NCBI RefSeq assembly: GCF_051020955.1
Contig: NC_135014.1
Coordinates: forward strand, 26,835,221 to 26,899,220
Direction of reading: 5' to 3'
Length of the DNA: 64,000 nucleotides
Source: Megalopta genalis
Taxonomy: Eukaryota; Arthropoda; Insecta; Hymenoptera; Halictidae
The notes below the pieces were generated by a model. The model was not told the origin of the DNA. It saw only the letters and a program-made list of their open reading frames with translations, and made no database searches. Made by a program: the position numbers and the translations under genes. Of this stretch, positions 1 through 11,964 are shown one piece after another. Position 1 is the first letter of the stretch, and every line of letters begins with the position of its first letter.

Positions 1-2
1 TT

Positions 3-149
3 GTCCGGGCCACAGTAACTGGCACCGCCGCCCTATTGATATTTAGCAAGTTCTACAATTCCGGTTCGACCCGACTGGTCGGCGTACGCAAGGATTTCGC
101 AAGAACCGAAACTCTTTTAACCGATGACGATTTTAGAGCAGTTAGGTAA
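3..149 (+). CDS. possible partial coding exon at window edge, unidentified
   Basis: The frame beginning at base 3 is open from the window edge to a TAA at 147-149, about 48 codons. Codon choice is GC-rich at third positions, as in real exons of this window. A possible splice donor (AG then GTAACG) lies at about 143-148, so the exon could end before the stop. I recognise no family. It could be the end of a gene lying mainly outside the window, or a remnant. A splice from about 143 to the acceptor near 212 keeps a frame open to 327, but that join is speculative. Confidence 0.2.
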   Translation, partial: VRATVTGTAALLIFSKFYNSGSTRLVGVRKDFARTETLLTDDDFRAVR

Positions 150-272
150 CGAAATGTACATCAAAGTTGGCATTCGGGCGAGGAACCGTCTTGCATCGAA
201 TGGATCCCTCAGTTATCCGTTGGATGCGCCGATGGTAGCTTTTCGAATTAACGCGCCAACGACTCGACGATC

Positions 273-569
273 ATGGGCGAGGTTTACTCGATCTTCGAAA
301 CGATCGATCACTGGATACAGGGACTAAACGGTTCGAGCAAGATCCAGGAGACGAGCACACGTGAAACGGAAAACGTTATCGAAACGAACGACTTCCTGAT
401 CGACGCGCCAGTTCTTCGGGATCTGTTGTTGGACGTGTCGACCGAGAAAAATATCTACGACATCGTCTGCACGATCAATCGGTTGATCTTCTTTTACGTG
501 ATCATCAAGTGGATTAATCTCGAGGTGTGGACCGTAGTTGGCGGCGGACCCTTCGCCATGAACCGATGA
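273..569 (+). CDS. 98-codon coding-like ORF, unknown product
   Basis: ATG at 273, stop at 567-569, with an in-frame TAA 24 bases upstream, so no extension in this frame. Most codons end in G or C (for example a run of ATC, GAC, ACG and TTC codons), unlike the AT-rich flanks, which suggests current or recent coding. The product is mixed in charge, with a hydrophobic stretch around residues 65-80 (IFFYVIIKWI) and a glycine run GGG near the end. A possible donor (GAG then GTGTGG) at about 528 would make it an internal or first coding exon instead. No domain is recognised. It could be a single exon, a gene fragment or a decayed pseudogene. Confidence 0.3.
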   Translation: MGEVYSIFETIDHWIQGLNGSSKIQETSTRETENVIETNDFLIDAPVLRDLLLDVSTEKNIYDIVCTINRLIFFYVIIKWINLEVWTVVGGGPFAMNR

Positions 570-2975
570 GCCTCGAGGAAACGATTCGATCTTCGAATGT
601 TTTTTTTGCGAAAGTCTATAACGAAAGCGAGAGAACAATCCGACCAAGGAAAAATTGCTACGACAAATCGGTTGATAAATTCGGCACGCGGAATCGAAAG
701 GGTGTAGTGTCGTCACGTTCAGCATGTGTACATTCGCCAATGCACGCTCTCTCGCTTATTATGCGTTCGACATCGTGCACCAGCAACATTATGCTTCTCG
801 TACTTTTATACGATAAAAGCGATACGCTTTTTTTTTTAAAATTAATATGGAATTAGGGAAGTTGACGCTGTTGACGAAACGATGCTTATTACGACGTGAA
901 AATCGAATTTCGACGATTCTGCGACGAGCAAATAACCAAATCTGTGCCAACAATTGTAAAATATTGACACATGATCTTCGTATTACCGAAAATGCAGTGT
1001 AGTTTCGGATAACGAATAGCAATTTTTTATTCTTTCTGTAATAAATTGAATACCGTCGCACGATTTATTCTCGTTTCTTTGAAATACTCCCCTCCAAGTG
1101 AAACAACGATATTCTTCTGAAAAATGCACGCGGCGTTCCTCCATAAATTCGCATTTATTTCTTCCGAGTAATATTTCCGTTTAATTAACAACACCTCGTC
1201 GTAGAGGATAGAGATGATGCACATTTATCGAGATCTTAGAATCAGCATTTTCGAAGAAATGCTTTCTTCGAGCTAATAAACGAGGGCCTCGGCAAATCTA
1301 AGCGACACCTAAATGGTTTATTTACCCCATTCGAAGTTTCATTACGGTCGAAAATAAATTCCACGACAATTATTGGCGAATGTCGCGCATATCTATATAG
1401 TATGTAAGTATGCAGTTAAACCAGTTTAATTTTAGATTTCGCTGGTATGTTGATTCTCGAAAATATTGGCGCCAAGGTATCCAGAAAGCACATGAACCGT
1501 GCGCGGCCTCGGATTCCGACTAAAAGTTGATAGAAGAACATTCGGTTTAAAAAGTTTGGACACGTTCTCGGACCGTGTAGTGTGACGTTTTAATTGCACG
1601 ACGACAGAAATATAATCTGACGTAAACTATGTTCATCAAAGAACCAGCGCTGTTTCATTTTCCTTTTGAAGTCGTATGTCTCGTTATTTTTATTGCTCTT
1701 CTTATCTCTCGCGTTTTGTACGTCTCGGTGTTACATCTTTTATTTTATGGGGCGTCAATCAATTTTAAGTCAATTTATTTGTTCTACGCTGTTCAAGATC
1801 TATTTAAAAATATATCGCAAGGCTGATCAATTTTCTGTATACGATATTTTTCCGGGGGGGTGGAAATGATAAATAATGTTATTTGTTCTTCTAAATAAAA
1901 TGACATCAAATCTTGATTAAAATCCTGATGAAAATTAAAGAAATCTTTCGGCTATAACATGCAATTAATGCAGCAAATGCAGGCAAATTTGGAATAAATG
2001 TAAACCTAACGCGTATAATAGTATTTATAATTTTTCCTCCTCTAACATAACAAGTACAAATATTCAATTTAAAGAATGTAATAAATAAATCTTCCAAAGG
2101 GTGTCATTTAAGAGAAGCATATACATATACCGCGTAACAGGTCTCTTGAACTCGCGCATCTTTCATTCGTGTCCATATTCTAAGAAACGCATACTTTAGA
2201 AAATATGTAAGGTGTGTAAGCTTAATAATGACTCAGACCCGATACGTACACCTATAACGTGCAGGAATCATCCAGTGACTAGTGCATCACCGGTGGGCGC
2301 TCGTCACTCGCCATAAACGTGACGTATAAGAATTTCATAGCGTTCCATAATTATGAAGCGATGCGACAATCTTTATCGTTATTCACCATTCGATCCTCGT
2401 CCGGCACTCGATTTTAACGTGTTCGTGCGTCGAATTGACAGTATCTTGAACAAAATCGATACAATACGAGGCAAACGATATCTTTTACTAAATATTTCAC
2501 TGAAAATAAAGAAAAACATACTCGTACAACGTTCTCTTCACATTTTTCATATAGAATAATACGACGTGTCGGACAAGCTGCTTATATTTTATTCTTTTCG
2601 CTCTATGCCCTTTTTCCACCGTTATTGACAATCAAAGCCGCATAGTAAAGCGACTACTGTATTCATTCCACCCTTTGCTTGCTTCCATCCTCGTCGCTCG
2701 TCGTTCAAGTTTTCGCTCGCTTATTATCGCCCATATCCATTAAACATTCTTCCAGAGTTATTAAATTCCAGCTCCCTGTATCTCCTAGCTATCTTTCCGA
2801 CGAAGCTTCTTAGAAAGAAGCGACGTCCTCGAAATTACTTAACATCGCCTTTCCAAGGGTTGAACAAGAAAATAGCTCCCCTGTTAACCACCTTTATCCT
2901 AGTTCTCGTTAAACATGATAAAACTCGCGAAGTCTCAGATCAATTCTCTCTAAAATCAGCGGGACAATATATGTA
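570..2975. other. gene-free stretch
   Basis: AT-rich unique DNA with only short reading frames in conflicting frames. I see no splice-compatible coding signal, no RNA gene and no clear transposon here. Confidence 0.5.
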
Positions 2976-3621
2976 CAGTAATGTTTCCCTAACTGACGCT
3001 CAGATTGTGCAGTAGACAATTGGGAAGACAATTTGGGAAGCGGATATACGATTATTCGGGTCTTGCAGCTCGCTTTTATAGTTGTCGACAATTCGTAACT
3101 ATAAGAACGAACCGCAGGACTCGAATAATCGTATCTACTCTTCCCAAATTGTCTCTACAGTAATGTCTCCCTTATTGACGCTCAGATTGTGCAATAGACA
3201 ATTGGGAAGACAATTAGGGACAATTTAGGAAATAGACAATTTGGGAAGCGGATATACGATTATTCGAGCCTTGCAGCTCGCTTTTATAGTTGTCGACAAT
3301 TCGTAACTATAAGAACGAACCGCAGGACTCGAATAATCGCATCTACTCTTCCCGAATTGTTTATACAGTAATGTCTCCCTTACTGACGCTTAGATTGCGC
3401 ACAAAAATGGACAATTTGGGAAGTGGAGATACGATTAAAAATTTAAGTCTTGCGTCTCGTTTTTATAATTACCGATTCTCAACAACTATAAAAACGAGGC
3501 ACAAGGCTCGAATAATCTCCTCTTCCCAAATTATCCACTTTGGTGGACAATCCGAGCGTCAGTATGGGAGACATTACTGTATTCGTGGACAATCTGAGCG
3601 TCGATTAGAGAGACATTACCG
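2976..3621. mobile_element. three tandem palindromic TA-MITEs (CAGTAATG family)
   Basis: Founding description of the family used below: a foldback unit of about 215 bp whose two arms (about 100 bp each) are near-perfect inverted repeats. Ends read CAGTAATGTCTCC and GGAGACATTACTG, flanked by TA. Arms contain GACAATTTGGGAAG, then GATACGATTATTCGAGC, then a small loop. TA duplication with CAGT ends suggests a non-autonomous Tc1/mariner-type element (inference). Here units start at 2976, 3158 and 3366. The first two lack their right ends and run straight into the next CAGTAATG. The third is complete to 3579 and is followed by an extra copy of its last 40 bp (3582-3621). Confidence 0.85.
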
Positions 3622-4077
3622 TACTCCGACGCCCTTAAATAGCGTCGAATCGACGTCAGGGACGGACGAGGGTTAATCGAAGATAGCGTTGATCTAATTG
3701 TCGACGCGAACGGTATAAAATAATTGTAGGTGCACGAACGCAGTATGTACCCGTCGAGCGTAAATATAGGCGGCAATACGATGCTGTAGTAGTATTAGTA
3801 GACCGTACAGAGCCGTAGCGGAGGAGTGCACACCGTGTGTAGCCGTGCACTGCTCGTATGTATAGGTAGAGGGTTGAGGATAGTGACACGGCCCGTGGCA
3901 GTGCGATGGCGCGGCCGGGGTAGTTGGTGTGGGGTCACGAGAGTGGAGAGGAGAGGGTGACGTTCGGCAGGCCGACTTTCCTCGAAGCCAGTCGGATGTT
4001 AAACGCGACGGGAGTCGGTTGCTCGTTTTCGCTGCATCTCGGCAGTGATCGGCTTTCGTCGGATCTCCTGCTTTTTT

Positions 4078-4165
4078 TACACACACATACACGCACGCAC
4101 GGACAGACAGACGGACGGACAGACGCGTGCGCGCGCGCTCGCGCACACACATACACACACACACG
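4078..4165. repeat. compound CA / GACA / CG dinucleotide-type microsatellite
   Basis: The run passes from ACACACATAC through ACGCACGCAC and GGACAGACAG to GCGCGCGC and back to CACACA. It sits inside the CpG-rich tract. Confidence 0.9.
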
Positions 4166-4532
4166 TATAAGAGAGTCGTCGCACATCGTTGCACGTCCGC
4201 GGACCAATACTTGTGCACACGCGTTTCCGTTCCGCGAACGCTTGCCCAGAATTGAACGGCCGCGACCACGGATAACCGAATGTCGGATAGATCCCGTGGA
4301 CACGTAAAAGGAAGGAGTGACAGGTCGTTGCACTTGATACGAGAGCCGATCGAGTGTGTCGCTTCGTTAAATTTCAGTGCGTGATTTGTGTTTAACGACC
4401 GCGCCTCGATCCCGTTACCCGTGACAGTACCGAGCCTCGTTCGTCCTGCCTCGTCTTCTAGCACCGTCTCGTGTCCTATCGTCTCTGGTCTCGTCTGGTC
4501 CCGTCTTATCTCGACGACTAGTTTTCTCCCGC

Positions 4533-4572
4533 TCCGTCTCGTCTCGTCTCGTCTCGTCTCGTCTCGTCCCGT
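4533..4572. repeat. CGTCT pentanucleotide repeat
   Basis: At least seven consecutive GTCTC/CGTCT units, with degenerate units upstream from about 4464. Confidence 0.9.
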
Positions 4573-5305
4573 TCCGTCTACGCGGACCGTCCCTCCCGCA
4601 TTTAATTTCGCGGATCGTCGGGTCCAGCCATTGCGCGACAGTTCTCGAAATCAATTCCGGGACGACGATCTCGCTGTGAACGAATCTGGGTTTCTCAAGT
4701 GCAAAAGCTATATTATCTGTTGTGATACGCAGCTGGTAAACGGGGAGCAAGTGTGAACGGTGAGGCGCACAGAGGCGGCTGGCTGGCCTGTTGTGTGTTT
4801 CGCGATACGATTCGGTTCGTCGGCGACAGCAACAGCAACGGCAAGAGAGGCGAACAGGTTTCGAGCCCGCCGAGACACCCGTTCGGCGATATACACACTA
4901 CACCGAGCCCGCAAAGCGAATAGAGAGAGAGCCGTATATCCGTTGCAACCAGTCCGTGGCCGAAGCGTTGCATCGCCGGGCCTCTAATTGCATCGGCGGC
5001 GGCGGCAGCGGCAGCGGCGACTCGAGTCACGGGAGAAGCGGTTCCCACGAAAATTCTAGCGATAATGCGTACAGTGAGCGAAGCGATGAAACATCGCGCG
5101 ATCAGCTGACTAGCCGAACTGTTCGGCGGCCGCGGACAATCACGCTCGGCCGGTAACGGGAATCGGCGGAACACCGACAAGGATTCTCGGCAACGACAGG
5201 AACGATTGTCTACCTGCTCGGTTATGACGTTCGGTACGCCGTTTCACACGGACAAGTCGCACTTTCCCAGCGATAACCCTGCTCGGTATGTTTCTCTTTT
5301 CATTG

Positions 5306-5378
5306 CGTTTCGTTCGTTCGTTCGTTCGTTCGATCCGAACCGGCAAACCGGTTCCGATTCCGATTCCGATTCCGATTA
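5306..5378. repeat. CGTT and GATTCC short tandem repeats
   Basis: Six or so CGTT units (5306-5332) are followed after a short spacer by four CGATTC/GATTCC units (about 5350-5378). Confidence 0.85.
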
Positions 5379-5468
5379 CGATCGGCATCGGAACCGCGTT
5401 CTTTCTCCTCATTCAAACCGACGATCGAATACCGTCTCGAACCGTCGTCGGTCACATCGTTCGATCTA

Positions 5469-5684
5469 CAGTAATGTTTCCGTAACTGACGCTCAGATTG
5501 TGCACGAAAATGGACAATTTGGGAAGAGGAGACACGATTATTCGAGCCTCGCGGCTCGTTTTTACAGCTGTCGACAATCGGTAACTGTAATAAACGAGGT
5601 GCGAAGCTCTAAAAATTGCATCTTCTCTTCCCAAATTGTTTATTTTTCTGCACAATCTTAGCGTCAGTTAAGGAGACGTTACTG
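5469..5684. mobile_element. palindromic TA-MITE (CAGTAATG family)
   Basis: Complete 216-bp copy, TA on both sides (5467-5468 and 5685-5686). Both arms carry the AATTTGGGAAGAGGAGA block in inverted orientation. Confidence 0.9.
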
Positions 5685-5686
5685 TA

Positions 5687-6944
5687 TCGCCTTCTATATC
5701 AACCAAAACATGTCGCGAAAAGTGAGCGCACTCGTCGCGCTTGCCACCCCTAATTCAGACGGTACGCGCATACTGATTCTTCGTGATAATTATTTATACG
5801 TTCTTGTTTGTTCGTTTTATTTTGTCTCAGCCTCCAAATACTCGAGACATCTGAGAATCGATGATATATATATTTTTAAGGTTTCAATAAAATTGCAATT
5901 CAAACTTTAAAAAATTGAAAACTTTTACGCACCGCTTCACGACTGGCGTATTTATACTTGTCGAAAACAGCTGACCGGTTAATCTTGCTCGATATTCGCT
6001 ATTCTTTTTGTATCGAGCGCGGTATTCGATTAAACGACTATTTGGAGTGTATGTATATACATATATGTGTGTATGTGTTTTTAAATGAAACCGAGGCAAG
6101 GTATTTACCGTGGGGTGACCAATGGTCCATGCTACTCGCAGAACCGTGTTTCGGACCATGCCTGACCACGGCGAACGAAACGTCTTATTATTGATTATCG
6201 TCGGAGAGCCACCGATGCGTTGGCTCCTGTTGTTTATGCCACTGGTTTTTTCGTGTTTGTTGCTCGGTGCAATGGAAAAGCTGTCGGCGCTGTCCGATGC
6301 ATTTGTTAATTGCGGCCTGCTTTCTTACTCGATACAGGTTTCCGTTAATTAAGCGAAAAGGTGGATCCGCTTTAACCAAAGAGGATTCGGAGAGTTGTTC
6401 GCTGTAAGCGGATTAAATAAATGTGTCGGATTGAAAGTACAGTTGCAAAAAAAATGCATATTCTTGCTTTTACGATATGGCGGCGGTATTGTTCTTTAGT
6501 GTTACAATTGTAAGCAGCAGAAATGCTGGATGCTGTTACATTTTTCAAATCGTATAATTATTATTTATCATCGCGATATCGATTTAATTGTCATTGAACA
6601 GATTTTTCGTGTATATATATACCTTTATTTGTGGCCGAAACAATTGCATAATTTTATTACAAGAAACAACGAGTTCGTAGTTCAATGAGAACAAGAAAAA
6701 TAATGCAGCAGGAGATTCATTTTTCAGTTCCCAATGAATGTGAAATACTTTCTCCGCTGTTTTCAACGATGAAACCGCTGAATAATTCTTATGTCTTTCA
6801 CCGCGAACGATGTATCTTATAAAAGTATCTTATTTCAGTATTGCTCGTGTGACCGTAAATTTGTGCTTTCCTTTTTACTCGGAAAATATTTATGTCTGAA
6901 AATGTAGAGTTTCAATTGTTTCGAGAATGATTTTCTTTCTAACG
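5687..6944. other. gene-free stretch with one weak secreted-type ORF
   Basis: Mostly AT-rich. A frame at 6122-6352 has a hydrophobic segment resembling a signal peptide (RWLLLFMPLVFSCLLLG), but no supported exon structure surrounds it. Nothing else seen. Confidence 0.4.
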
Positions 6945-7070
6945 TGCAGGGTGAATCGTTTAACTCGTTCACCTTAATTTTCCGAATGGAAAGCTGTTTG
7001 GTATAAAGAGGACACGTACACATGTAGTTTACAAGAGAAATGGCGGAGGAGTTGGATAACTCGCCCTGCA
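6945..7070. mobile_element. short inverted-repeat element, possible MITE
   Basis: TGCAGGGTGAATCG at the left and ACTCGCCCTGCA at the right form imperfect inverted ends about 126 bp apart, with a second match (AACTC) further in. No convincing target duplication, so the class is open. Confidence 0.35.
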
Positions 7071-7486
7071 TAGTTTCAGTGCATTACCGGGGATATAGAC
7101 GTGATAAACGGACACGGAGAGATCAATGTTATTAGCGAACCGCGGAACTTTATGCATTTATAGCAGAATTTATTTACAGCGAATAAAATAGGGAATATAT
7201 TCGGAGACTCTGGGAATTCGATTATATTATTCGCATTCGAAGGAAGAATTATGTTTCCTTATAATTCCTGTTTCTTCGACATCAACGATTTATTTAGTTA
7301 TATTTTTAGGGCATTTATTTTATCAGTCGCAACAAAAATCGTGTCCTGAAAAGAATTGAGAAATATCTGCTCGTCGTTCGTGAACGAACACATACACTTT
7401 CGATGTTTCTGCACGACATCGAATTAGAAAATATTCAGAAGTGTGAAAGAATGGCGACAGTCTCCGTGAAATCACAGTTTAAAATA

Positions 7487-7705
7487 CAGTAAACTCTCCC
7501 CAATTTTCCTTCAGCATTTGCGAACAAAAATGAACAATTTGGCAAGAGGAGATACGATTATTCGAGCCCCGCGGCTCATTTATTATAATCGCCGATCGTC
7601 AACAATTATAGAAACGAGGTTCGAGTCTCCAATAATCGCGTCTCCTCTTCCCAAATTGTCTTTTTTCTTTGCGCAATCTGAGCGCGAATTAGGGAGAAAT
7701 TACTG
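7487..7705. mobile_element. palindromic TA-MITE (CAGTAAACTCTCC variant)
   Basis: 219 bp with TA on both sides (7485-7486, 7706-7707). The left end is of the CAGTAAATTCTCC type and the right end reads GGGAGAAATTACTG, so the copy mixes the two subfamilies. Confidence 0.88.
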
Positions 7706-7707
7706 TA

Positions 7708-8381
7708 CGACACGTGCCATCGGAATTAACAAATCAGCGTGACGCTGTCGCACAGCGCCGAGCTCTCAATTCGCAATAAGAAACGTAATTTCTTTTGTAT
7801 CGATCGTTCCGGGAACAATTACAGAAGTTTCCTCTGTGCTGCGAAAGACAAAGCAGCGCGCCAACCAATTAAGTGTTAAAGGTCTGCGTCGACGTCGCGC
7901 GTCGCAGTCCGTCGAACAGATTCTTGCGTTCACGTGCAACGCGCTCGTAGGCTACCGATTTGGCATTGGTTGGACATAGCCGAGCGTCATACGTCCCCAT
8001 GTACGCGTAATTATCGATATACGTTCTCACCTGGGTATAAAAGGTCTCTGTTCCCGAGCGCGTAACGTGCACTTTTATAGATTACGCTCGTACAAAAGCC
8101 GTCTGTACGAAGGCACGGGACCGGCGCGAGGAAATTATCAACGAACCAAACAGCCAACGAGCCAAACCGAATTCCCTGGTATCACGGGCTCTTTGTACCG
8201 CCGCGTGTCGAGAATCTCGCGTGCCGCTTGAAAAAAAGAGCACAAATTTTAGTAAAATTGAATGGAAAAGCGTGGCTCGCGCAACGAACCGAAAAAATGC
8301 ATACGCGCTAAATAGTCTCGTCGCAGTAATGATTGATGAGTAATTGTTCGCCTAAATGCTCTGATCGGTGACAAGTACATA
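7708..8381. other. gene-free stretch with a TATA-like motif
   Basis: Moderately GC-rich unique DNA. A TATAAAAG motif at 8036-8043 and an inverted-CCAAT-like motif near 7862 are present, but no coding exon follows that I can support. Promoter activity is a guess. Confidence 0.3.
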
Positions 8382-8602
8382 CAGTAATGTCTCTCTAATT
8401 GGCGCCCAGATTGCGCACAAAAATGAACAATTTGGGAAGAGGAGATACGATTATTCGAGCCTTGCGGTTTATTTTTGTAATAATCGTATCGATCGCAAGG
8501 CTCGAATAATCGTATCTCCGCTTCCCAAATTATCCATTTTAGCGGACAATCCGAGCGTCAGTAAGGGGGACAATCTGAGCGTCAGTAAGGGAGACATTAC
8601 TG
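8382..8602. mobile_element. palindromic TA-MITE (CAGTAATG family), end duplicated
   Basis: TA-flanked copy. The left arm and loop are shortened around a TAATAATCG joint. Near the right end the terminal segment (GACAATCYGAGCGTCAGTAAG) is present twice in a row. Confidence 0.88.
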
Positions 8603-8604
8603 TA

Positions 8605-10267
8605 AATAGCGGGCGACGATGATTTAATGCGGCGGTGATCTCGCTTGAAAGAAATTCGTATTTTGCTCGAATCGCGTTCGAGAACGTCGAAGAGTATCGA
8701 CAATGCAGAAGAAACGCGGCTGTGATTCGAGGAAACGCAATGGTCAGTGAACCAGAAAAATATTACGATGGCACGGCAGTGGAAGCGAGTAGACAAGGTC
8801 ACGACGGTGTAGATTGATATGACCTTAATCTGAACGCGTTATGCTACTGGCATAACGGGATGCCAACGAGAAAAAGTGCATGACGAATATTCGTTTTGAA
8901 TAATGAGAGTTCACTCGTCGATTCGAGGGTTACAGGGCTGAAGCCGCGACACAACGTTTTGTACTAGAAAAATAGAAATTGAAAATTGAAATAAAGAAGA
9001 CCTTTCGTTCTAACAATAGCCGACTTCTAAATATACGACCACGATATGCAGTGTCTGTGCGACATGCTATGTACACCTACAATACTCTTCGCAGCGAAGT
9101 ACCATGTTCCATTTCAATCATACTTGCGCGAAGTGCAGCGTGCATTCTGCTCGAAGTTTTCAGTTTCGAATGCTCGGCGATGCTTCGATTGTAAAAAGAA
9201 TTTACGAGAGAATAATACAGGGAAGAAATAGAAATAGAACGTGGCTCTTAAATCTGTAAAATTAGATTTTCTGAACGAACGCGTTGGATGAATACGTTTG
9301 CGATAGACAAATGTGGTAACATTTTGTTTAACAAGTGGACCGCGGATTGTATGCATTATTATGGCAAGAGTGAGCAGGTGAGATTCATAACGTGTACATA
9401 ACGTGTACATACCGCGCACATACCGTATATATACTGTGTACATACCGTGTATGTAGCGTGTACATAACAACGTATACGTAACGCGTACGTAACGCGAACA
9501 TAACGTGTACATAACGTGTAAATAACGCTGCTGCCGGTATAGTTCTGAAATTGGAAACTGAAAATATAAAAATCAGGTGATCTCGATGATAAAGAAAAAC
9601 TTAGGCGAAGTTATAGCACATAAAATTGGCGCGTGTTTACTTATTCATGATTCCTTAATGCTTCGTCGCGATGCATTCGATGCATTCGAACATTTTATAT
9701 CAGAGAGGTCATTGGTCATTTCATCGTAATAATTACGAATTGCACGCGTAATCGATAGGTAGCGGTTTTTATGCATTTATAACAAATAAATATGTATATT
9801 TCATTGCCTGGATCGGACATGATCCGCCGACGATCGAAAGTCTCGCATCGAGCTTTTTTCTCTCTCGTCGAATCTCTTCTCCATAAATATTATCGTTCGA
9901 CCGATCTGTGATACCCTTTTTTTAACGTCCCGCGGATCGTCCCGGTTAACATAATACAGATCGCATTAATTTGTTTACCCGTGTCGGCGATGTTTCCACG
10001 TGTCTAACAAACCGGCGTATTCCGTTGCGCGTACATCGTTGTTTTAAACGTTAAGGAAACCGTCGCACATCCATTGCCGCATTAGGCATCGGTTATGGTC
10101 ATTGCGCCAATTCAGTTCGACATCCGTCCACGTCATTCGTTCGCGTGTGGACAGACACTTCGTTCCGAACGTTGAATGTCAGACCAGAACGATCCTTTGA
10201 CGAATTTAGGAAGGTCGTTGACGTTGTGAAACGTTCACAGTTTCAGTTCCGAACTCGTTGTTATATT
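8605..10267. other. gene-free stretch
   Basis: Unique, moderately AT-rich DNA with a 10-bp minisatellite listed separately. No gene recognised. Confidence 0.45.
9386..9527. repeat. 10-bp minisatellite (consensus GTACATAACG)
   Basis: About fourteen degenerate units such as GTGTACATAAC, GTATACGTAAC and GCGTACGTAAC. Each unit carries a TAC or TAT core, so the array also forms local palindromes. Confidence 0.8.
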
Positions 10268-10654
10268 GTAAATTAATTCTCCCTAATTGACCGACAGCTT
10301 GTTCACGAGAATGGACAATTTGGGGAGAGCGGATACGATTTTTATAACTTATAATATATTCCTATTTTTATATATTATATATTTTATATATATTCTGATT
10401 ATTATAATCTATAATATATTACAATAAATATTGTAATAAATAGGCTATAATATATTACAATAAATATTATAATAAATAGGCTATAATATATTATAATAAT
10501 ATATTATAACCTGTAATATATATTATCATAATCTTGCGGCTAGTTTTTATAGTTGCCAACGACTATAAAAACGAGCCGCAAGGCTCGAGTAACCTTTTCC
10601 CAAATTGTCCATTTTTCGTTTCCAAGCAGAGGGTCAATTATGGAGAATTTACCC
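10268..10654. mobile_element. palindromic TA-MITE with AT-satellite loop
   Basis: Left arm (to about 10338) and right arm (from about 10530) match the CAGTAAATTCTCC subfamily. The normal loop is replaced by about 190 bp of AT-rich tandem sequence containing repeated AATAGGCTATAATATATTA. Terminal bases are degenerate (GTAAATTAATTCTCC on the left). Confidence 0.8.
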
Positions 10655-11964
10655 TACGTCCACACTCGGATAACTTCCGCAGAACAGTATCAGCAGTCTG
10701 CAAATCGGATCTAGATCCTAAATTTCTAACGACGATCTAGAAATGTAATGTTACGATGAATGGTCGACTATTATAATAGTCTTGAGATTCCGAGGCGTTA
10801 GACGAAGCTTATTAGCGGAGTTGGAGTTCATTCTGCGCTCCGATGAGCACGCTAAAAGCTAAACGGATATGCGCATCCGGTGTGAGTTCGTACAATGCAG
10901 GGCCAGGTCGCAGCCCAATTCTAAATAAAATTCGAAAAGGAATTGGAGAATGAAATTTTCGAGAGTTTTCGAAACTGCACCGTTCTACGATACGGAATTG
11001 TTTTAGCGATTCCTTATGGACGGCTAAAAAGAAATCGAACGGTGCAGATGCATTAATCTTGAAGTGAAAATGGACGAGCATTTTCCAAATTAGCTGCGAA
11101 AGAATGATGAAAATGCAAAGCACAATTTGTATTACGATTGAATGAAAATAAAGTTAATATTGAGATTTAATCGTTTTATCTAATCTTTTTTATTGTTATC
11201 TTTCTTTCAGTACAACTTCTTTTATTTTGTTCAGTCATTCGATTATGAGTGCTGTTATCTGTTGTTTATCTACGAAGTGATCTCGTAAAGGTTTCTATAT
11301 AATTTGGGTGAGAGATGATTTCGATTTGAAGGAAAAAGATGAATAAGGGATGAAATTCGAAGGGACGAGATTCGTTGAAATTCGATGAAATTCGAAGGGA
11401 TGTCCAGGGTTATTCGGAAAGAGGTGTGTACAAGTGGAAGTGGAATTATGAATTCGGTGTACGAAACCCGCGAAGTGACACACTGGTCGGTCGTTTTTAG
11501 CGATCGGGGCGGGCTCGGCGTTAGGAAAGTTCTCGATGAATCGAGACAGCTCGACGACAACAAAAATATCGGCCCACGCATTAACGGGCGTGCGTTTAAT
11601 AGGCTGGTGGCGAGTCTGTGCCGTCGTCAGGGAACGACAGGGATACGTCATTCGGTGCACGTTTACACGTGACGACGAAGCTGGCAGCAACGTAATGGAG
11701 GTTGCAGTCAAGGCTGTAGAAAGGCGTTCCTCGTTGCATCTTGCGAGCCGTGCTAAGCGGTCGTCGACCCGTTTCTCTGGCCACTCTTTGTGCAAGGTCA
11801 TTTTACTTATTGTTGGATTCGTTGTACCGCGTTATTCTTTCAACGTGTCGTTGCCTTTGTGCCGCGTCGCGTCGCGTGACCGAGGGATGAATAGATTCGT
11901 AGAATCCAGAATGTTCTAATTAGGGTAGAATCGCAAGCCGGCGGATGTGGCCGCGGATCTGCTA
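10655..11964. other. gene-free stretch, partly GC-rich
   Basis: Between about 11450 and 11800 G+C rises and frames are open on both strands (127 codons on +, 168 on -). Neither has a recognisable domain or good splice boundaries, so I do not call a gene. It could hold an exon or a regulatory element. Confidence 0.3.

Larger units (their letters stand above)
3640..5440 (+). promoter_or_regulatory. CpG-rich tract; candidate promoter and non-coding first exon
   Basis: This 1.8-kb tract is far richer in G+C and CpG than its flanks and lacks transposons except at both borders. It holds several low-complexity runs: CA/GA/CG repeats at 4078-4165, CGTCT repeats at 4533-4572, CGTT repeats at 5306-5332 and GATTCC repeats at 5350-5378. 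It lies about 15 kb upstream of an exon that begins at a splice acceptor just before the ATG of the gene at 20185, so that gene needs an upstream non-coding exon. This tract is the best nearby candidate. A possible donor is GCTCG then GTATGT near 5285. No initiator or TATA box is clear. ORFs here on both strands are best explained by high G+C. Confidence 0.35.

Noticed and set aside
3694..4464. 256-codon frame on the - strand
   Set aside because: It runs through CA/CG microsatellites in a very GC-rich tract where stop codons are rare. The product is low-complexity (Val-Cys and Arg-Ala runs) and other frames are open as well.
11536..11919. 127-codon + frame over a GC-rich patch
   Set aside because: Overlaps a longer open frame on the - strand; no domain and no convincing splice sites, so neither is supported.
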